Source: CAVVJA01 sp963779485
GTDB taxonomy: Bacteria; Actinomycetota; Actinomycetes; Mycobacteriales; Jatrophihabitantaceae
Length of the DNA: 64,000 bases
Assembly (NCBI GenBank): GCA_963779485.1
Contig: CAVZYJ010000003.1
Span: 40,407-104,406, forward strand
Direction of reading: 5' to 3'
Shown here piece after piece: positions 1 through 8,416 of this stretch. The notes beneath the pieces are model-generated. The model was not told the DNA's origin, searched no databases, and saw nothing but the letters and a program-made list of their open reading frames with translations. The stretch's first letter is position 1; each line of letters begins with the position of its first letter. The translations under genes and the position numbers were made by a program.

Positions 1-1
1 C

Positions 2-226
2 AACTTCGTGGCCCTCACCGACAGCCGTAACCAGTTCGCGGCGCAGAACATCGTGCCCCTGCTGACCAAGGCGAAGATCACCCAGACGATCGCCACCGCG
101 GCCAACGCCGTGTCGGCCAAGCTGGACACCGACACCCTCGCCGGCCTCGTCGCCAAGGTGCAAAACGACAAGCAGGACCCGGAGACAGTCGCCAAATCCT
201 GGCTATCCCAAAACAGTCTGGGCTAG
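2..226 (+). CDS. Glycine betaine/choline ABC transporter substrate-binding protein, C-terminal end (partial)
   Basis: Only the last 74 codons are present; the reading frame is open to the left edge, so the apparent GTG at 8 is internal. The visible piece resembles the end of the OpuAC/ProX periplasmic-binding family: an LTDSRNQFAAQNIVPLL-type strand-helix, then AVSAKLDTDTLAGL and a final DPETVAKSWL helix. Proteins of this family bind quaternary-amine osmoprotectants outside the membrane and deliver them to an ABC permease. The permease and ATPase genes would lie to the left of the window. Substrate choice cannot be judged because the aromatic-cage residues are not in view. Confidence 0.75.
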   Translation, partial: NFVALTDSRNQFAAQNIVPLLTKAKITQTIATAANAVSAKLDTDTLAGLVAKVQNDKQDPETVAKSWLSQNSLG

Positions 227-242
227 CCAGCCGCCGGACCCA

Positions 243-282
243 GCCCGGGCCCGGCTACACGCCCTTGCCCGGGCCCGGCTAC
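243..282. repeat. GC-rich tandem repeat, two copies of a 16-mer
   Basis: The 16-mer GCCCGGGCCCGGCTAC occurs at 243-258 and again at 267-282, 24 nt apart, directly after the transporter stop codon. Each copy holds the self-complementary core GCCCGGGC. It could fold as a 3'-end structure between this gene and the convergent gene that follows, but there is no T-tract, so calling it a terminator would be speculative. Confidence 0.5.
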
Positions 283-357
283 TCGACACCAGGCAGATCA
301 ACGACCGGAAGCTCGATCACCGGGATGTACGGCGCGCCGACGCCGGCCGTGGCGAGT

Positions 358-1312
358 TCAGCCAGCGCTGGCCAGGCTGATCAGTTGCGTCCGAATCTCG
401 TTCGATCCGTCCGGGGACGCGGCCTCGTAGTAGGCCCGCCCGATCCCGTCACCGAGATCGATGACGCTGACATAACGCAACGTGTAACGGCCATAGGGGG
501 ACTGCGCGATCCTGTCACCGGTAGGGCTGAGCACACCGTTGATCGTCGGGCCGCGCAGAGACCCGGTGCGCTCGTACCAGTTCTCGCTCGCGTCGGCCCG
601 GCCGTCGTAAAAGCCGGTGACCGTCCCGTCGGGTCCGGGCACGATCGCCGCGACCCGCCGTCCGCGTCGATCCCACCCCGAGGCCGCAGGCGTGAGCACC
701 TGCGCACCCCAATCCCAGTTCAGGCCGTCAGCGCTGCGCGCATAACGCGAACTCATCCGGTCCTCCGCGCCGACCTCAACCAGCGGATGGCAGCAGACCC
801 ACGCGTGCCACGTGCCGTCGCCGTCAATCCAAACCACCGGATCCTTGACCGCAGTCCGGTCATCACCGAGCCAAACAGACGCGCGATTACCGCGGGCAAG
901 ACCTGCGGGCTCATCGGCATCGAACGCGTCGATCCACCAATGCTTAGATCCAGGTGTTGACAGGCTCACATAGATCCGCCAGCCGCCATCTGGCCGTCGT
1001 ACCAGTGCCGGCCTTTCCAGAGACGCGCACCCAAGCTCGTCGCGATGCAGGGCGCACACAGTCTCGAACCGCACGCCGTCGCGCGAGCGCTGCCACGACG
1101 TTGGCGTACCCACGACCCTCGGTCACCGGGCGCCGCAGGCGATAGGCGAGAAACACCTCTCGACCGACAACGACGGCGCTCGGCGCCCCGGCCCAGAACC
1201 CGTCACCCGCACCGGGAGCAGAAACCACGAGTTCACTACAACCGACGTCGAGGGCGATGGGCTCAGCGCTCTGAGACGGCACAACGACAAATCCTATCGG
1301 AGAAGGGGCCAT
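358..1312 (-). pseudogene. Glycosidase-like beta-propeller protein, frameshifted
   Basis: Two overlapping minus-strand frames carry one protein. The upstream part (start 1312) has a VSAPGAGDGFWAGAPSAVV segment and reads through RRPVTEGRGYANVV; the downstream part resumes as RSRDGVRFETV and continues to 358. The frames meet near 1100, where removing one base restores VVARSRDGVRF. Blade-like features include ERPALVRRPDGGWRIY, TAVKDPVVW and YARSADGLNW, which recall five-bladed GH43/GH32-type propellers with acidic residues at strand ends. No signal peptide is visible, so a cytoplasmic sugar-processing role is possible. The substrate is unknown. The break may be real decay or a sequencing error. 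Confidence 0.6.
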
Positions 1313-1458
1313 TAGAGGTTCGAGATCGGCTCAGGTCCAGAGGCTAGGCCAACCGAGCGCCTGCCGGGCTGGGCTGCCTGCTGCACCGCCGCGGACTGTA
1401 GCCCGGGGCTTCGCGCCGTTGGTGTCTGCGGTCAGCGCGGCGCGGGCGGAGGTTTCGA

Positions 1459-2865
1459 TCATTTGCTCCATGCGGCCGGTGCCTGGCCGTAGCGCGGTGG
1501 TAGGTGTGGCCAGGACAGCGGGGTGCCGTCGAGTTGGCCGGGTGGGGCGATGCCGGTCCAGCCATCGCCGAGTGGGAGCCGGTACGGGTCGTCGGGTTGC
1601 GGCTGCTGGGCGGTAGGAGGGCCGGCTCCGATGCCCTGGTGCTGGAGCCAACGTGCGGTGCGGGCCAGGCTGAGGCGTGCGGTGCGGGCCTGCCCGGTGC
1701 GGGCGCGGTGCGCGAGCGCAGCCATGGCGGCTGCGGCGATGAGGTAGCCGGTGGCGTGGTCGAGCAGTTGGCAGGGCAGCACGCCGGGACGGCTGCCGTC
1801 CGGGCTGGTGGCCCAGCCGATTCCGGTCGCCATTTGCACCAGGCTGTCGAAGCCGCGCCGGGACGACCATGGGCCGCTGCTGCCCCAGGCCGACAGCGAC
1901 ACCACGATGGTTCCGGGGTGTCGCTCGGCGACCTGATCCGGGTCGAGGCCGAAGCGGCGTAGCGCCCCCGGGCGGTAGCCGGTGACGAGCACATCGGCGT
2001 CCTGCAGCAGCGTGTGCAGCGTGTCGCGCCCGCTTCGGGTGGCCAGGTCGAGGGTGGCGCTGACCTTGCCGATGACGCCGTCGATGGCGCTGCGCGGCAG
2101 TTCGGCGCGGTGCGGGTCGTCGATGCGCAGCACCTCGGCCCCGAACGCGGCGAGCATCCGGGTTCCGACCGGGCCCGCGATCACCCGAGTCAGGTCGAGC
2201 ACGCGTAACCCGGACGCGGGCAACGGCCCTGGGCGCGGCAGCCGCGCGGCGTCGCCGAGCGGTGCGGTGACGATCAGCGGATCGGTCATGGCCGCGCGTC
2301 CCGGCGCGCTGACGTACCACTCGCTTGCCGTGCGGGCCGCGACCGCCAGACCGCCCGCTGCGTAGACCCGGGCCTCGACCTGTTGCGACGGCTGCTCAGC
2401 GAGCGCGCCGGCCAGCGACGGTGCGACCTCGTCGTCGGGCCGCTGCGGCAGGCCGAACGCGGAGAGCAGCGCCGCCCGATGCCACGGGTAGTTGGCGTGG
2501 GTGCGTACCCACCTGTCCGCGGTCGGCCACAGCCGCGACAGCGGAGCGAAACCGCGTCCGCTGCTGCCTACGGGATCGCGCAACAGTGCCTCGCTGCGCA
2601 CCGCGGCCGCCACATGCGCGGCGTCCAACGCGACCTCCGGCCGCCGCCCGGTGCGCACCTCAGCAAGCTCGGCCGCGGCCAGCAGACATGCAGCAACCGC
2701 CGCGATCGCGCATTGGGCCACCGCGAGCGGCGAGGCAAGCTCGGGCAGATCCGCCTCCCCGCGCAGCGTCAGCTCACCATCGACGCGCAACCCCAACTGG
2801 GCCAGCAGATCCTCGAGCAACCGACCAGGCACGACACGATTCTTGCCGCCACTACCGCAAAGCAC
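1459..2865 (-). CDS. Family III CoA transferase (CaiB/BaiF type)
   Basis: This 468-residue protein carries the family III CoA-transferase signature in its second half: GLRVLDLTRVIAGPVGTRML (about 219-238), then FGAEVLRIDDP and VLVTGYRPGALRRFGLD. The first 190 residues look like a weaker copy of the same fold (WVRTHANYPWHRAALL near 119-134), as in fused CoA transferases of this length. These enzymes move CoA between carboxylic acids in the cytoplasm through an aspartyl-CoA intermediate. The acid used here is unknown. The far N-terminus (MLCGSGGKNR) is not convincing, and a GTG at codon 11 or 12 may be the true start. It stands alone, convergent with nothing coupled. Confidence 0.85.
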   Translation of the reverse strand: MLCGSGGKNRVVPGRLLEDLLAQLGLRVDGELTLRGEADLPELASPLAVAQCAIAAVAACLLAAAELAEVRTGRRPEVALDAAHVAAAVRSEALLRDPVGSSGRGFAPLSRLWPTADRWVRTHANYPWHRAALLSAFGLPQRPDDEVAPSLAGALAEQPSQQVEARVYAAGGLAVAARTASEWYVSAPGRAAMTDPLIVTAPLGDAARLPRPGPLPASGLRVLDLTRVIAGPVGTRMLAAFGAEVLRIDDPHRAELPRSAIDGVIGKVSATLDLATRSGRDTLHTLLQDADVLVTGYRPGALRRFGLDPDQVAERHPGTIVVSLSAWGSSGPWSSRRGFDSLVQMATGIGWATSPDGSRPGVLPCQLLDHATGYLIAAAAMAALAHRARTGQARTARLSLARTARWLQHQGIGAGPPTAQQPQPDDPYRLPLGDGWTGIAPPGQLDGTPLSWPHLPPRYGQAPAAWSK

Positions 2866-3144
2866 GACCGCAAAGCAATCGTCCCCCGCTGGTCGGGGGT
2901 AACAGCGTGCCGAAGTGCCGATATGGGAGCCGATCGAGCACGGCGGGTGTACGACAGATTTGCTCGCGCTACGGGAGGCTCAGCTCGCCGCCATTCGGCA
3001 TGGATGTCTCGGCCGACCTGGGTATCCGCCAACGGCAGCGCGCCTAACACAGGCACCGAGCGTCCGCTTCTCGATCTCCATCCGGGCCGCCATCATCGAC
3101 GCAGAAGGCGTCTGGACTGCGCAGTGCGCGGGCCGCGGGGTGCC

Positions 3145-3531
3145 TCACCTGCTATCGCGTCGTAGTGGGTGTTGGGTTGGGACTTCAACGAGCACGATGT
3201 GTACCCCGTCCGGATCAGCGATCCACATCTCCAGCAATCCCCACGGTTCCAGTTCAGGTGCCCGCACAATCTCAACACCGGCCGCCTGAAGGCGCTGGTG
3301 TTCGGCCGCGACGTCCCGGACCTGTATCCAGAGAGCGAGATTGCGACCGGCAGTCCCATCACCGGCTCCGGAGACCTCCAGGTGACCTCCGCCGAGAAAG
3401 AAAACAAGTCCAGGATCACCGCGGTCACCGAACTCGCGAGAGACGGCAAGGCCGAGAGTGTCCCGGTAGAAACGTCGGCTGCGATCTCGATCGGCTGGTC
3501 GCAGCAAGATCCGGCTACTGAGGACGTCCAT
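3145..3531 (-). CDS. VOC family protein (glyoxalase/bleomycin-resistance fold)
   Basis: A single VOC domain of 128 residues is seen: SSRILLRPADRDRSRRFYRD at the N-terminus, then FFLGGGHLEVSG, a central LALWIQVRDVAAEHQRL helix, and the closing MWIADPDGVHIVLVEVP strand. Paired beta-alpha-beta-beta-beta units of this type form metal-binding dioxygenases, isomerases and resistance proteins. The final glutamate common in metal-binding members may correspond to the E of LVEVP. The ATG at 3531 (MDVLSSR) was chosen because conservation begins there; an ATG four codons upstream is the alternative. No substrate can be inferred. Confidence 0.8.
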   Translation of the reverse strand: MDVLSSRILLRPADRDRSRRFYRDTLGLAVSREFGDRGDPGLVFFLGGGHLEVSGAGDGTAGRNLALWIQVRDVAAEHQRLQAAGVEIVRAPELEPWGLLEMWIADPDGVHIVLVEVPTQHPLRRDSR

Positions 3532-3729
3532 GCGCCCGATCATGCTGCCCGCCCAGGGACGCCGATTTGGCGCCCCCAGGGCCGCAGGCGCACGTTGGCC
3601 GCGTCGCAGTACGCCGCGCGCGTCCCACAACCGACGCTTTTACAGGCCCGTGATGGCGGCTCTGCCGCTTGGGCGCGCCCGCGCCGCGTAAGGCGATGGT
3701 CATACGACACGCGTGGCCAGCCCCGGGTA

Positions 3730-3933
3730 GTCGAGCACCAGGCCGAACTCGTCCTAGCGGAGCGTCACGTCTGGTACGGGGTCAACGACGTTCTCGGCCC
3801 GAGCACGCACGCCGAGTATCTGATCACCACGATCCGTGGCGCCGAACGACACGAACTCTCAGGCGGCCACGTGCTCGACGAATCCGACCTCGCGGCTATC
3901 TATGACTGGCTGACCCACGCGGTGCACCAGTAA
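3730..3933 (+). pseudogene. Hypothetical protein, C-terminal fragment without a start
   Basis: This stretch codes for about 67 residues with strongly GC-biased third positions (GAACTCGTCCTAGCGGAG, then the peptide YGVNDVLGPSTHAEYLI, ending DESDLAAIYDWLTHAVHQ). It reads like the end of a real protein. Upstream in the same frame there is no ATG or GTG in a plausible place, and the sequence turns non-coding in character, so the 5' part seems lost or out of frame. No family was recognised. It sits between a VOC gene on the other strand and a P-loop kinase gene. Confidence 0.4.
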
Positions 3934-4194
3934 AGGAACGCCCCGCAGCCGTCGACAGCGACTCGAAGTCGTCGGTGCTTCTCACATCTCCGTCGTACCG
4001 CACGAGTCACCACTGCAGAAGGACGAGCTGGAGTAGCAGATGGGATCCCCTGCGGACGGTTGTCCGCACGGATGCGTCAAAACGGAACTCGGCAGATCCG
4101 CAGACTGCGGAACGGCTTGAACGTCCAGACCCGACCGGCGGCACGTTCGGCTTTCGGCACCGGTGCTCCTCCCGCCGTGAGCAGAATCAGGCAG

Positions 4195-4707
4195 GTGACG
4201 AGGTCTTATGGCCGGAGGGTCATCCTGGTCACCGGCATGTCCGGTACCGGCAAGTCCACCGTGCTCGCTGAGCTGGGCCGCCGAGGCCACCGAGTGGTCG
4301 ACACCGATGACCCAGGCTGGATAGTCGACGTTGAAACCCCGTACGGCGTCGAGCCGATGTGGGATATCGACCGGGTCCGTGAGTTCCTGGCCGCGCACCG
4401 AACAGGTTGGCTGTTCGTTGCGGGCTGCGTGGCCAACCAGGCAGCCGTCTATGACCACTTCGACGCAGCCGTCCTCTTGAGTGCGCCCATCGATGTGATA
4501 CTCGCTCGCGTTGTTGACCGAGCCAATCCCTTCGGGTCGCGACCCGAAGAACGGGCGAAGATCGCGGACGACCTAAGCAAGTTCGAGCCGCGCCTGCGTG
4601 CGGACGCCAATCACGAGATCCGGACGACTGCCCCGGTCGCAGACGTCGCTGCCGCCCTTGAACGAATCGCGGCTAGCCCGAGCGTCCCGACGAGCGAATC
4701 CTCGTAG
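4195..4707 (+). CDS. P-loop nucleoside/shikimate-kinase-like ATPase
   Basis: The protein opens with a strand and a Walker A loop, VILVTGMSGTGKSTVLAEL, typical of small kinases of the adenylate/shikimate kinase clan (AAA_18-like). It continues with RGHRVVDTDDPGW, an acidic pair placed like the Walker B/substrate strand, then FVAGCVANQAAVYDHFD and a lid-like basic stretch FGSRPEERAKIADDL. It would phosphorylate a small molecule in the cytoplasm; the substrate is unknown. The GTG at 4195 is preferred because the conserved fold starts nine codons later; another GTG at 4177 is possible. It reads alone, with about 150 nt before the next gene. Confidence 0.75.
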   Translation: MTRSYGRRVILVTGMSGTGKSTVLAELGRRGHRVVDTDDPGWIVDVETPYGVEPMWDIDRVREFLAAHRTGWLFVAGCVANQAAVYDHFDAAVLLSAPIDVILARVVDRANPFGSRPEERAKIADDLSKFEPRLRADANHEIRTTAPVADVAAALERIAASPSVPTSESS

Positions 4708-4863
4708 CCGATCGGCTTGTGGATCAGCTGGCGTGCAGATACTTGCCGATCGCTACGCGGATGACGTCGAACACGCGTGTGGATCTGCGCCAGGTGCTCG
4801 CCGACAGGAGGCGGCCTTACCCTTTGTCCGTCTGATTTACCCGCCGGCGACTGGAGGGGGCCG

Positions 4864-5196
4864 ATGACCGTTGCGGATGACAGCTTTCGGGAGAGATTGC
4901 AAAAGGAACAGTTGGCCGAGGAGGCCATGTATCGAGGTGACCCTGAACCGTTCACGGTCGCTACCGAGAGGGAACCGTACAGTCAGAAATTCGAAGTCGT
5001 TCATGAAGGCGCCGATCTCGCCTACACAGTCAGCTACGAGCGCGGCGAGCTCGCCCTGGACGGCGGCGAGCAGCGCCGCCAGACAATCCGGGTGACTCAG
5101 GTCTACCGACGCGATGGTGACCGATGGTGGCTGGTCCACCGACACGGCGACTTTGCACCCCTCGACGAGAGCCCGCCATCGCCGGCGGCGAGCTGA
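4864..5196 (+). CDS. NTF2-like (SnoaL/ketosteroid isomerase-type) protein, shortened
   Basis: The ATG follows a strong GGAGGGGG ribosome site. The 110-residue product starts with a helix (DSFRERLQKEQLAEEAM), then a GDPEPFTV segment, and ends with the strands ADLAYTVSYERGEL, TIRVTQVYRR and WWLVHRHGDFAPLD. These match the ends of the NTF2-like family, where WxLVHRHxD closes the cone. Family members usually have about 40 more residues between GDPEP and the DLAYTV strand (the part carrying the TLFGxxGP-type loop). That middle section seems deleted without loss of frame, so activity is doubtful. Substrate unknown. Confidence 0.65.
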   Translation: MTVADDSFRERLQKEQLAEEAMYRGDPEPFTVATEREPYSQKFEVVHEGADLAYTVSYERGELALDGGEQRRQTIRVTQVYRRDGDRWWLVHRHGDFAPLDESPPSPAAS

Positions 5197-5303
5197 GGCT
5201 TGGCCCGGACAACGCGGGCCTTACAGAGGGCTGAACGACGCCGCGACCATGACCGCCTGCCGCAAGCGGCATGCCAGGTCCGTTGGCCACGCATACTGGA
5301 TTG

Positions 5304-5882
5304 ATGGCAGCAGTGGTCGTACCGCCGGATCCGCGGTGGCCGGAGATGTTCGTCGCTGAAGGCGCGGCAATCGGGTCGGCGCTGGACGGTTGGTTGGTGG
5401 GCGGTATCCATCATGTCGGCTCGACGTCGATCCCGGGAATGCCCGCGAAACCGATCATCGACATGATCGCGGGCGTCCGCGACCTCGCCGACGCTGAGGT
5501 CGCCGAACCCGTCCTGCGGGGGCTCGGTTATGTGCGAGCGGTGCACCGCACCGACGCCGTGCTGTTCAACAAGGGGCCGGCGGCCCGGCAGACCCATCAT
5601 CTGCATCTCACCGTGCCGGGCAGCGACTTGTGGCGGGAGCGGCTGGCGTTCCGAGACGTGCTACGTCACGATCCCGCGCTCATCGCCGCGTACATCGAGC
5701 TGAAGACGCAGCTCCTGATTCGGTCGGGCGGGCGACCCTACAGCGCGACCGGCAAGCGAAACTTCGTCCGGGGAGTACTCGCACGCGTCGGTATCGACCT
5801 CGCAGACGGCTTGCTCGTCGACACCCGTGAAGTCCCAACAGGCTCCTCGACCTCGCGGACAGGCTCCGGCGCAAGTCCGTGA
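5304..5882 (+). CDS. GrpB family protein (nucleotidyltransferase fold)
   Basis: The signature HHVGSTSIPGMPAKPIIDMI near residue 37 is the hallmark of GrpB/UPF0157 proteins, which have the nucleotidyltransferase fold with GS and D residues at the active site. The rest fits the family: QTHHLHLTVPGS, FRDVLRHDPALIAAYIELK and YSATGKRNFVRGVL near the end. Length, 192 residues, is close to usual. The ATG at 5304 is preferred because the family starts just before VVVPPDPRWPEMF. Related domains are found fused to dephospho-CoA kinase, but the reaction of stand-alone GrpB is not established. No operon partner is seen. Confidence 0.85.
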   Translation: MAAVVVPPDPRWPEMFVAEGAAIGSALDGWLVGGIHHVGSTSIPGMPAKPIIDMIAGVRDLADAEVAEPVLRGLGYVRAVHRTDAVLFNKGPAARQTHHLHLTVPGSDLWRERLAFRDVLRHDPALIAAYIELKTQLLIRSGGRPYSATGKRNFVRGVLARVGIDLADGLLVDTREVPTGSSTSRTGSGASP

Positions 5883-6086
5883 GCGGTCCACCACCGACTT
5901 GGCGACATGCATTGAGCTACTCGCGGCGGTGTGGCTATCACCATGGAAGACGCGGGCAGCCTTCGTCGCCGTCATCGACACCGAGCTTGTCGTTGGTGTT
6001 GGCGGGCCCGGCTAGGCCCCAGCCCGCCTCGACGGCAACCTCGGTCCGGATCTCGGCTGACGGCATTGCGAAGCATCAGCAGCAGT

Positions 6087-6227
6087 GCGTTCGCCGAGAG
6101 CAGAGAGCAGCTGGGCGGCTACTACGTGGTCGAAGCCCCTGACCTCGACGCGGCCCTCGGGATGGCGAAGAAATGCCCTCAGCCGTTCGGGGGTGTCGAG
6201 GTTCGTCAGGTGATCGTGTCTGGCTGA
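6087..6227 (+). pseudogene. YciI/DGPF-domain remnant
   Basis: The 46 codons spell FAESREQLGGYYVVEAPDL, then DAALGMAKKCP and GVEVRQVIVSG, which is the second half of a YciI-like DGPF domain; the intact copy at 22931 has FAESKEYLAGVWVWEAPDL in the same place. The first half (start, NPG...AF and the DGP turn) is absent, and the upstream frame is not coding in character. Such genes usually sit before an ECF42-type sigma gene, but none follows here. It is best read as the relic of a lost sigma/DGPF pair. Confidence 0.6.
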
Positions 6228-6263
6228 ATCGACGTCGAAGCAGCCGAGAACGCTGCTCACCGG

Positions 6264-6416
6264 CTATGGGGTGGCGGATCCAATGCAGGTCAGGTGAAGT
6301 CCTTGATCAGCGGTGTGCATGCGGAGTTTCCGGTCGAGTTCGGCGAAGATCGGCTCGAAGCGAGCTTCGGCCAGGACCCGGTCGAGCACGGTCGTGTTCA
6401 TGACCACCCCGACCAT
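6264..6416 (-). CDS. Small hypothetical protein (50 aa)
   Basis: A minus-strand frame from ATG 6416 to TAG 6264 codes for about 50 residues beginning MVGVVMNTTVLDRVLAEA and continuing RFEPIFAELDRKLRMHTADQ. The amphipathic pattern and codon choice look coding, but no family was recognised and no clear ribosome site was found; an internal ATG at codon 6 is another start. It lies between a DGPF relic and the metallopeptidase gene on the other strand, and could itself be a relic. Confidence 0.3.
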   Translation of the reverse strand: MVGVVMNTTVLDRVLAEARFEPIFAELDRKLRMHTADQGLHLTCIGSATP

Positions 6417-6442
6417 GCCCAGCGCCGGGAGAGGATCGGTGC

Positions 6443-7267
6443 ATGTGCATGAACAGCGGTCCGCCGCGAACCTGGCGGGAGCACTGGTTCGAGCACGACC
6501 AGTTGCTCCACCTGGCCGGAGCGACCAGGCACGTCGCGGTCTACTTCGATCCGGACGTGAACGACGACGCCGCGCGCTGGCTACTGCCCTACCTCGACGA
6601 CGCCTGGCAGTACACCAAGCAGACGTATGGGGAGTTCGGGCCTGATCCGCTGCTGTACTCGATCTTCCACCGGGGCCGGTACGCCGGCGGCCATCCGTCC
6701 AGCTACCAGGACCCGAGCCACGACAACCGCAACGTCACCGACTGCGGTCCCGGCCCGTACCGCGAGGACGACAGCGGTATCCACGAGATGGTCACGCACG
6801 AGATCTCGCACGTGGTTGAGGGCGCGAACAACGGCGCGTGGGGATCGCCGGCGTTCCCGATCTGGGGCGACAGCAAGTGGGCCGAGTTCTTCATCTACGA
6901 CGTGTACGCAGCGCTTGGGCGGCATCAATGGGCGGCCGACGTCGCGAGGGTGTTCGACCGCAACTCGGATGCCTTCCCCCGCCGGGACACGCATTGGTTC
7001 CGTGACTGGTGGCGTCCACTGCGGACGGACACGGGCGGCGGTCCGCAGGTTATGGTGCGGTTCTTCCGGCTGCTCGCCGAGCACTTCCCGCGCGGCGCGG
7101 ACACTCACTACGTGCGCGACCTGACGTGGGGTGAGTACCTTCACTTCACCAGCGGCGCGGCAGGAGGGGACGTCACCGACCTGGCCCGGCGGGCCTTCGG
7201 CTGGCCACGCGGGTGGACCCGGGAGTTGGCGCGGGCTCGAGCCGAGTTCCCAACGATTACCTACTGA
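6443..7267 (+). CDS. Putative zinc metallopeptidase (HExxH)
   Basis: The 274-residue protein contains EMVTHEISHVVEG at about 115-127: HExxH is the zinc-binding helix of gluzincin-like peptidases, with the two histidines as ligands and Glu as base. A possible third ligand is the E of DSKWAEFFIYDVYAAL some 30 residues on. The preceding SYQDPSHDNRNVTDCG and the later tryptophan-rich DWWRPL give a pattern that recalls the plant/bacterial basic secretory protein peptidases, but the match is not firm. No signal peptide is visible, so the product may act inside the cell. It is monocistronic; start at ATG 6443, with another ATG two codons on. Confidence 0.6.
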   Translation: MCMNSGPPRTWREHWFEHDQLLHLAGATRHVAVYFDPDVNDDAARWLLPYLDDAWQYTKQTYGEFGPDPLLYSIFHRGRYAGGHPSSYQDPSHDNRNVTDCGPGPYREDDSGIHEMVTHEISHVVEGANNGAWGSPAFPIWGDSKWAEFFIYDVYAALGRHQWAADVARVFDRNSDAFPRRDTHWFRDWWRPLRTDTGGGPQVMVRFFRLLAEHFPRGADTHYVRDLTWGEYLHFTSGAAGGDVTDLARRAFGWPRGWTRELARARAEFPTITY

Positions 7268-7693
7268 TCTACTTCCGTTCGTACGTCTCGCAACATCCAG
7301 CCGCCAGTCGAACCCCTGAGTCGAAGCCCGACCCGCCCGCGGCGCGGCGCCGGCAAACACGGCAGTTATTGCCGGGTGGCTGATGTAAGCCGTCGGGCAG
7401 TAAGAAGGCTCTGCCGAGTGCCGACAGCGGCCCACCTTGCACAGATTGCGCCCGGGTCGGGTGATCCTCACCTGGCGGCGACGACGCCTATGGGCGCGCG
7501 ATCGGCGATTCAAGCGCTTTATGCGTTCGTAGAGTTGAACTCACCGCCGCGGCGAGATGGGCGTTCTGGCGCTGGCCGCCCGGCGTGGCAGGGATTCGCC
7601 GCGTCATGTAAGGGCCGCTACGAGGTGCGCTAATCGCCCTCTCTGTCGTCGGTGTGCAGAGGGTTCGCGCAGCCACTGGGCTGCCGAGGTGAG
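7268..7693. other. Intergenic region, no supported gene
   Basis: About 425 nt separate the metallopeptidase stop from the TetR stop (convergent ends). Short open frames exist on both strands (85 codons on plus, 62 on minus) but neither has a ribosome site, a recognisable family or consistent codon bias. No tRNA-like fold or repeat was noticed. Confidence 0.5.
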
Positions 7694-8323
7694 TTACGTG
7701 GTCGGTTTCCGCCTGGTCCGTCGTGCTGTGGACGTGGGTGTGCGGCCTATCGCGCCGTCGATGAGTGCTTGGGCAGCGCCGCGGGCGTCGGCGAACACGC
7801 TGTTGTCGTTGCAGGAGGCGGCGAGCGCGTTCGCTCCTTCGTAGAGGACGGCGAGCTGTCGGCCGAGGCTTTGCGGGTCGGCGGCTTTGGCCTCTCGCGC
7901 GGTCGCGATAATGCGGCCCAGGAATGCCTTCTTGTGTTCCTCGACCACTACGGTAATGCCGGCCCGCGCTCCGGCTGCTTCGACCGCAGCGTTGTGGAAG
8001 GGGCAGCCGCGGAGGACGACCTCGTGCGCCTCGAGTGGTTTGAAGATGGCTAGCAGTCGCTCGGCCGCCGGTAGGTCGTCGCGTTCGAGCTCCACCTCAG
8101 ACGGGATGGGGGCTTGCCCTTCGCGGCGGCGCAGGTAGGCCTCGACGAGCGCGTTCTTGGTTGCGAAATGCTGGTACAAGGTGCGCGTCGATACGTGGGC
8201 TTGCTCTGCGAGCGTCGCGACTCCGGTCGCATTAATTCCCTGCTGATAGAACAGCCGATCCGCGGCTTGCAAGATCCGTTCGCGCGCGCCGCGACCGCCG
8301 GCCGACGCAGTATCCCGGTTCAC
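7694..8323 (-). CDS. TetR/AcrR family transcriptional regulator
   Basis: The N-terminus has the TetR DNA-binding unit: ARERILQAADRLFYQQGINATGV followed by the helix-turn-helix ATLAEQAHVSTRTLYQHFATKNALVEAYL (about residues 14-65, given in two overlapping parts). The C-terminal ligand domain contains VVLRGCPFHNAAVEAAG, typical of TetR_C regulators that control small redox or hydrolase genes. It is divergent from the hydrolase at 8417. Two near-identical 22-bp palindromes lie in the 93-nt gap, one touching each gene's leader, so it most likely represses both itself and the hydrolase and is released by a small ligand. Ligand unknown. Confidence 0.88.
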   Translation of the reverse strand: MNRDTASAGGRGARERILQAADRLFYQQGINATGVATLAEQAHVSTRTLYQHFATKNALVEAYLRRREGQAPIPSEVELERDDLPAAERLLAIFKPLEAHEVVLRGCPFHNAAVEAAGARAGITVVVEEHKKAFLGRIIATAREAKAADPQSLGRQLAVLYEGANALAASCNDNSVFADARGAAQALIDGAIGRTPTSTARRTRRKPTT

Positions 8324-8329
8324 GACATC

Positions 8330-8351
8330 AAGTATAGCGAACGCTTTACTT
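8330..8351. promoter_or_regulatory. Operator 1 for the TetR-type regulator
   Basis: The 22-mer is an imperfect palindrome, left half AAGTATAGCGA and right half ACGCTTTACTT, with 18 of 22 positions symmetric. It starts 7 nt upstream of the regulator start codon, where a bound protein would block its expression. It shares the half-site AAGTAWAGYG with operator 2. Confidence 0.7.
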
Positions 8352-8380
8352 TGCCTGCGCCCGCCTGCTACGGTTCAGCC

Positions 8381-8402
8381 AAGTAAAGTGACCACTGTAC
8401 TT
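8381..8402. promoter_or_regulatory. Operator 2 for the TetR-type regulator
   Basis: Left half AAGTAAAGTGA, right half CCACTGTACTT; 18 of 22 positions are symmetric, and one more matching base on each side extends it to 24 bp. It lies just before the AAGGAG ribosome site of the hydrolase gene. Its centre is 51 bp from that of operator 1, about five helical turns, so both could be bound on the same face. Confidence 0.7.
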
Positions 8403-8416
8403 GCGAAGGAGCGGCA

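Noticed and set aside
265..960. 231-codon plus-strand frame
   Set aside because: It lies antisense to the propeller gene; composition is Arg/Pro-rich with no family, so it is a shadow of the coding strand.
1331..2320. 329-codon minus-strand frame
   Set aside because: It overlaps the CoA transferase in another frame on the same strand and is almost all Arg, Pro and His; a high-GC shadow.
7376..7633. 85-codon plus-strand gene
   Set aside because: No ribosome site, no family, weak codon bias and an equally long frame on the other strand.
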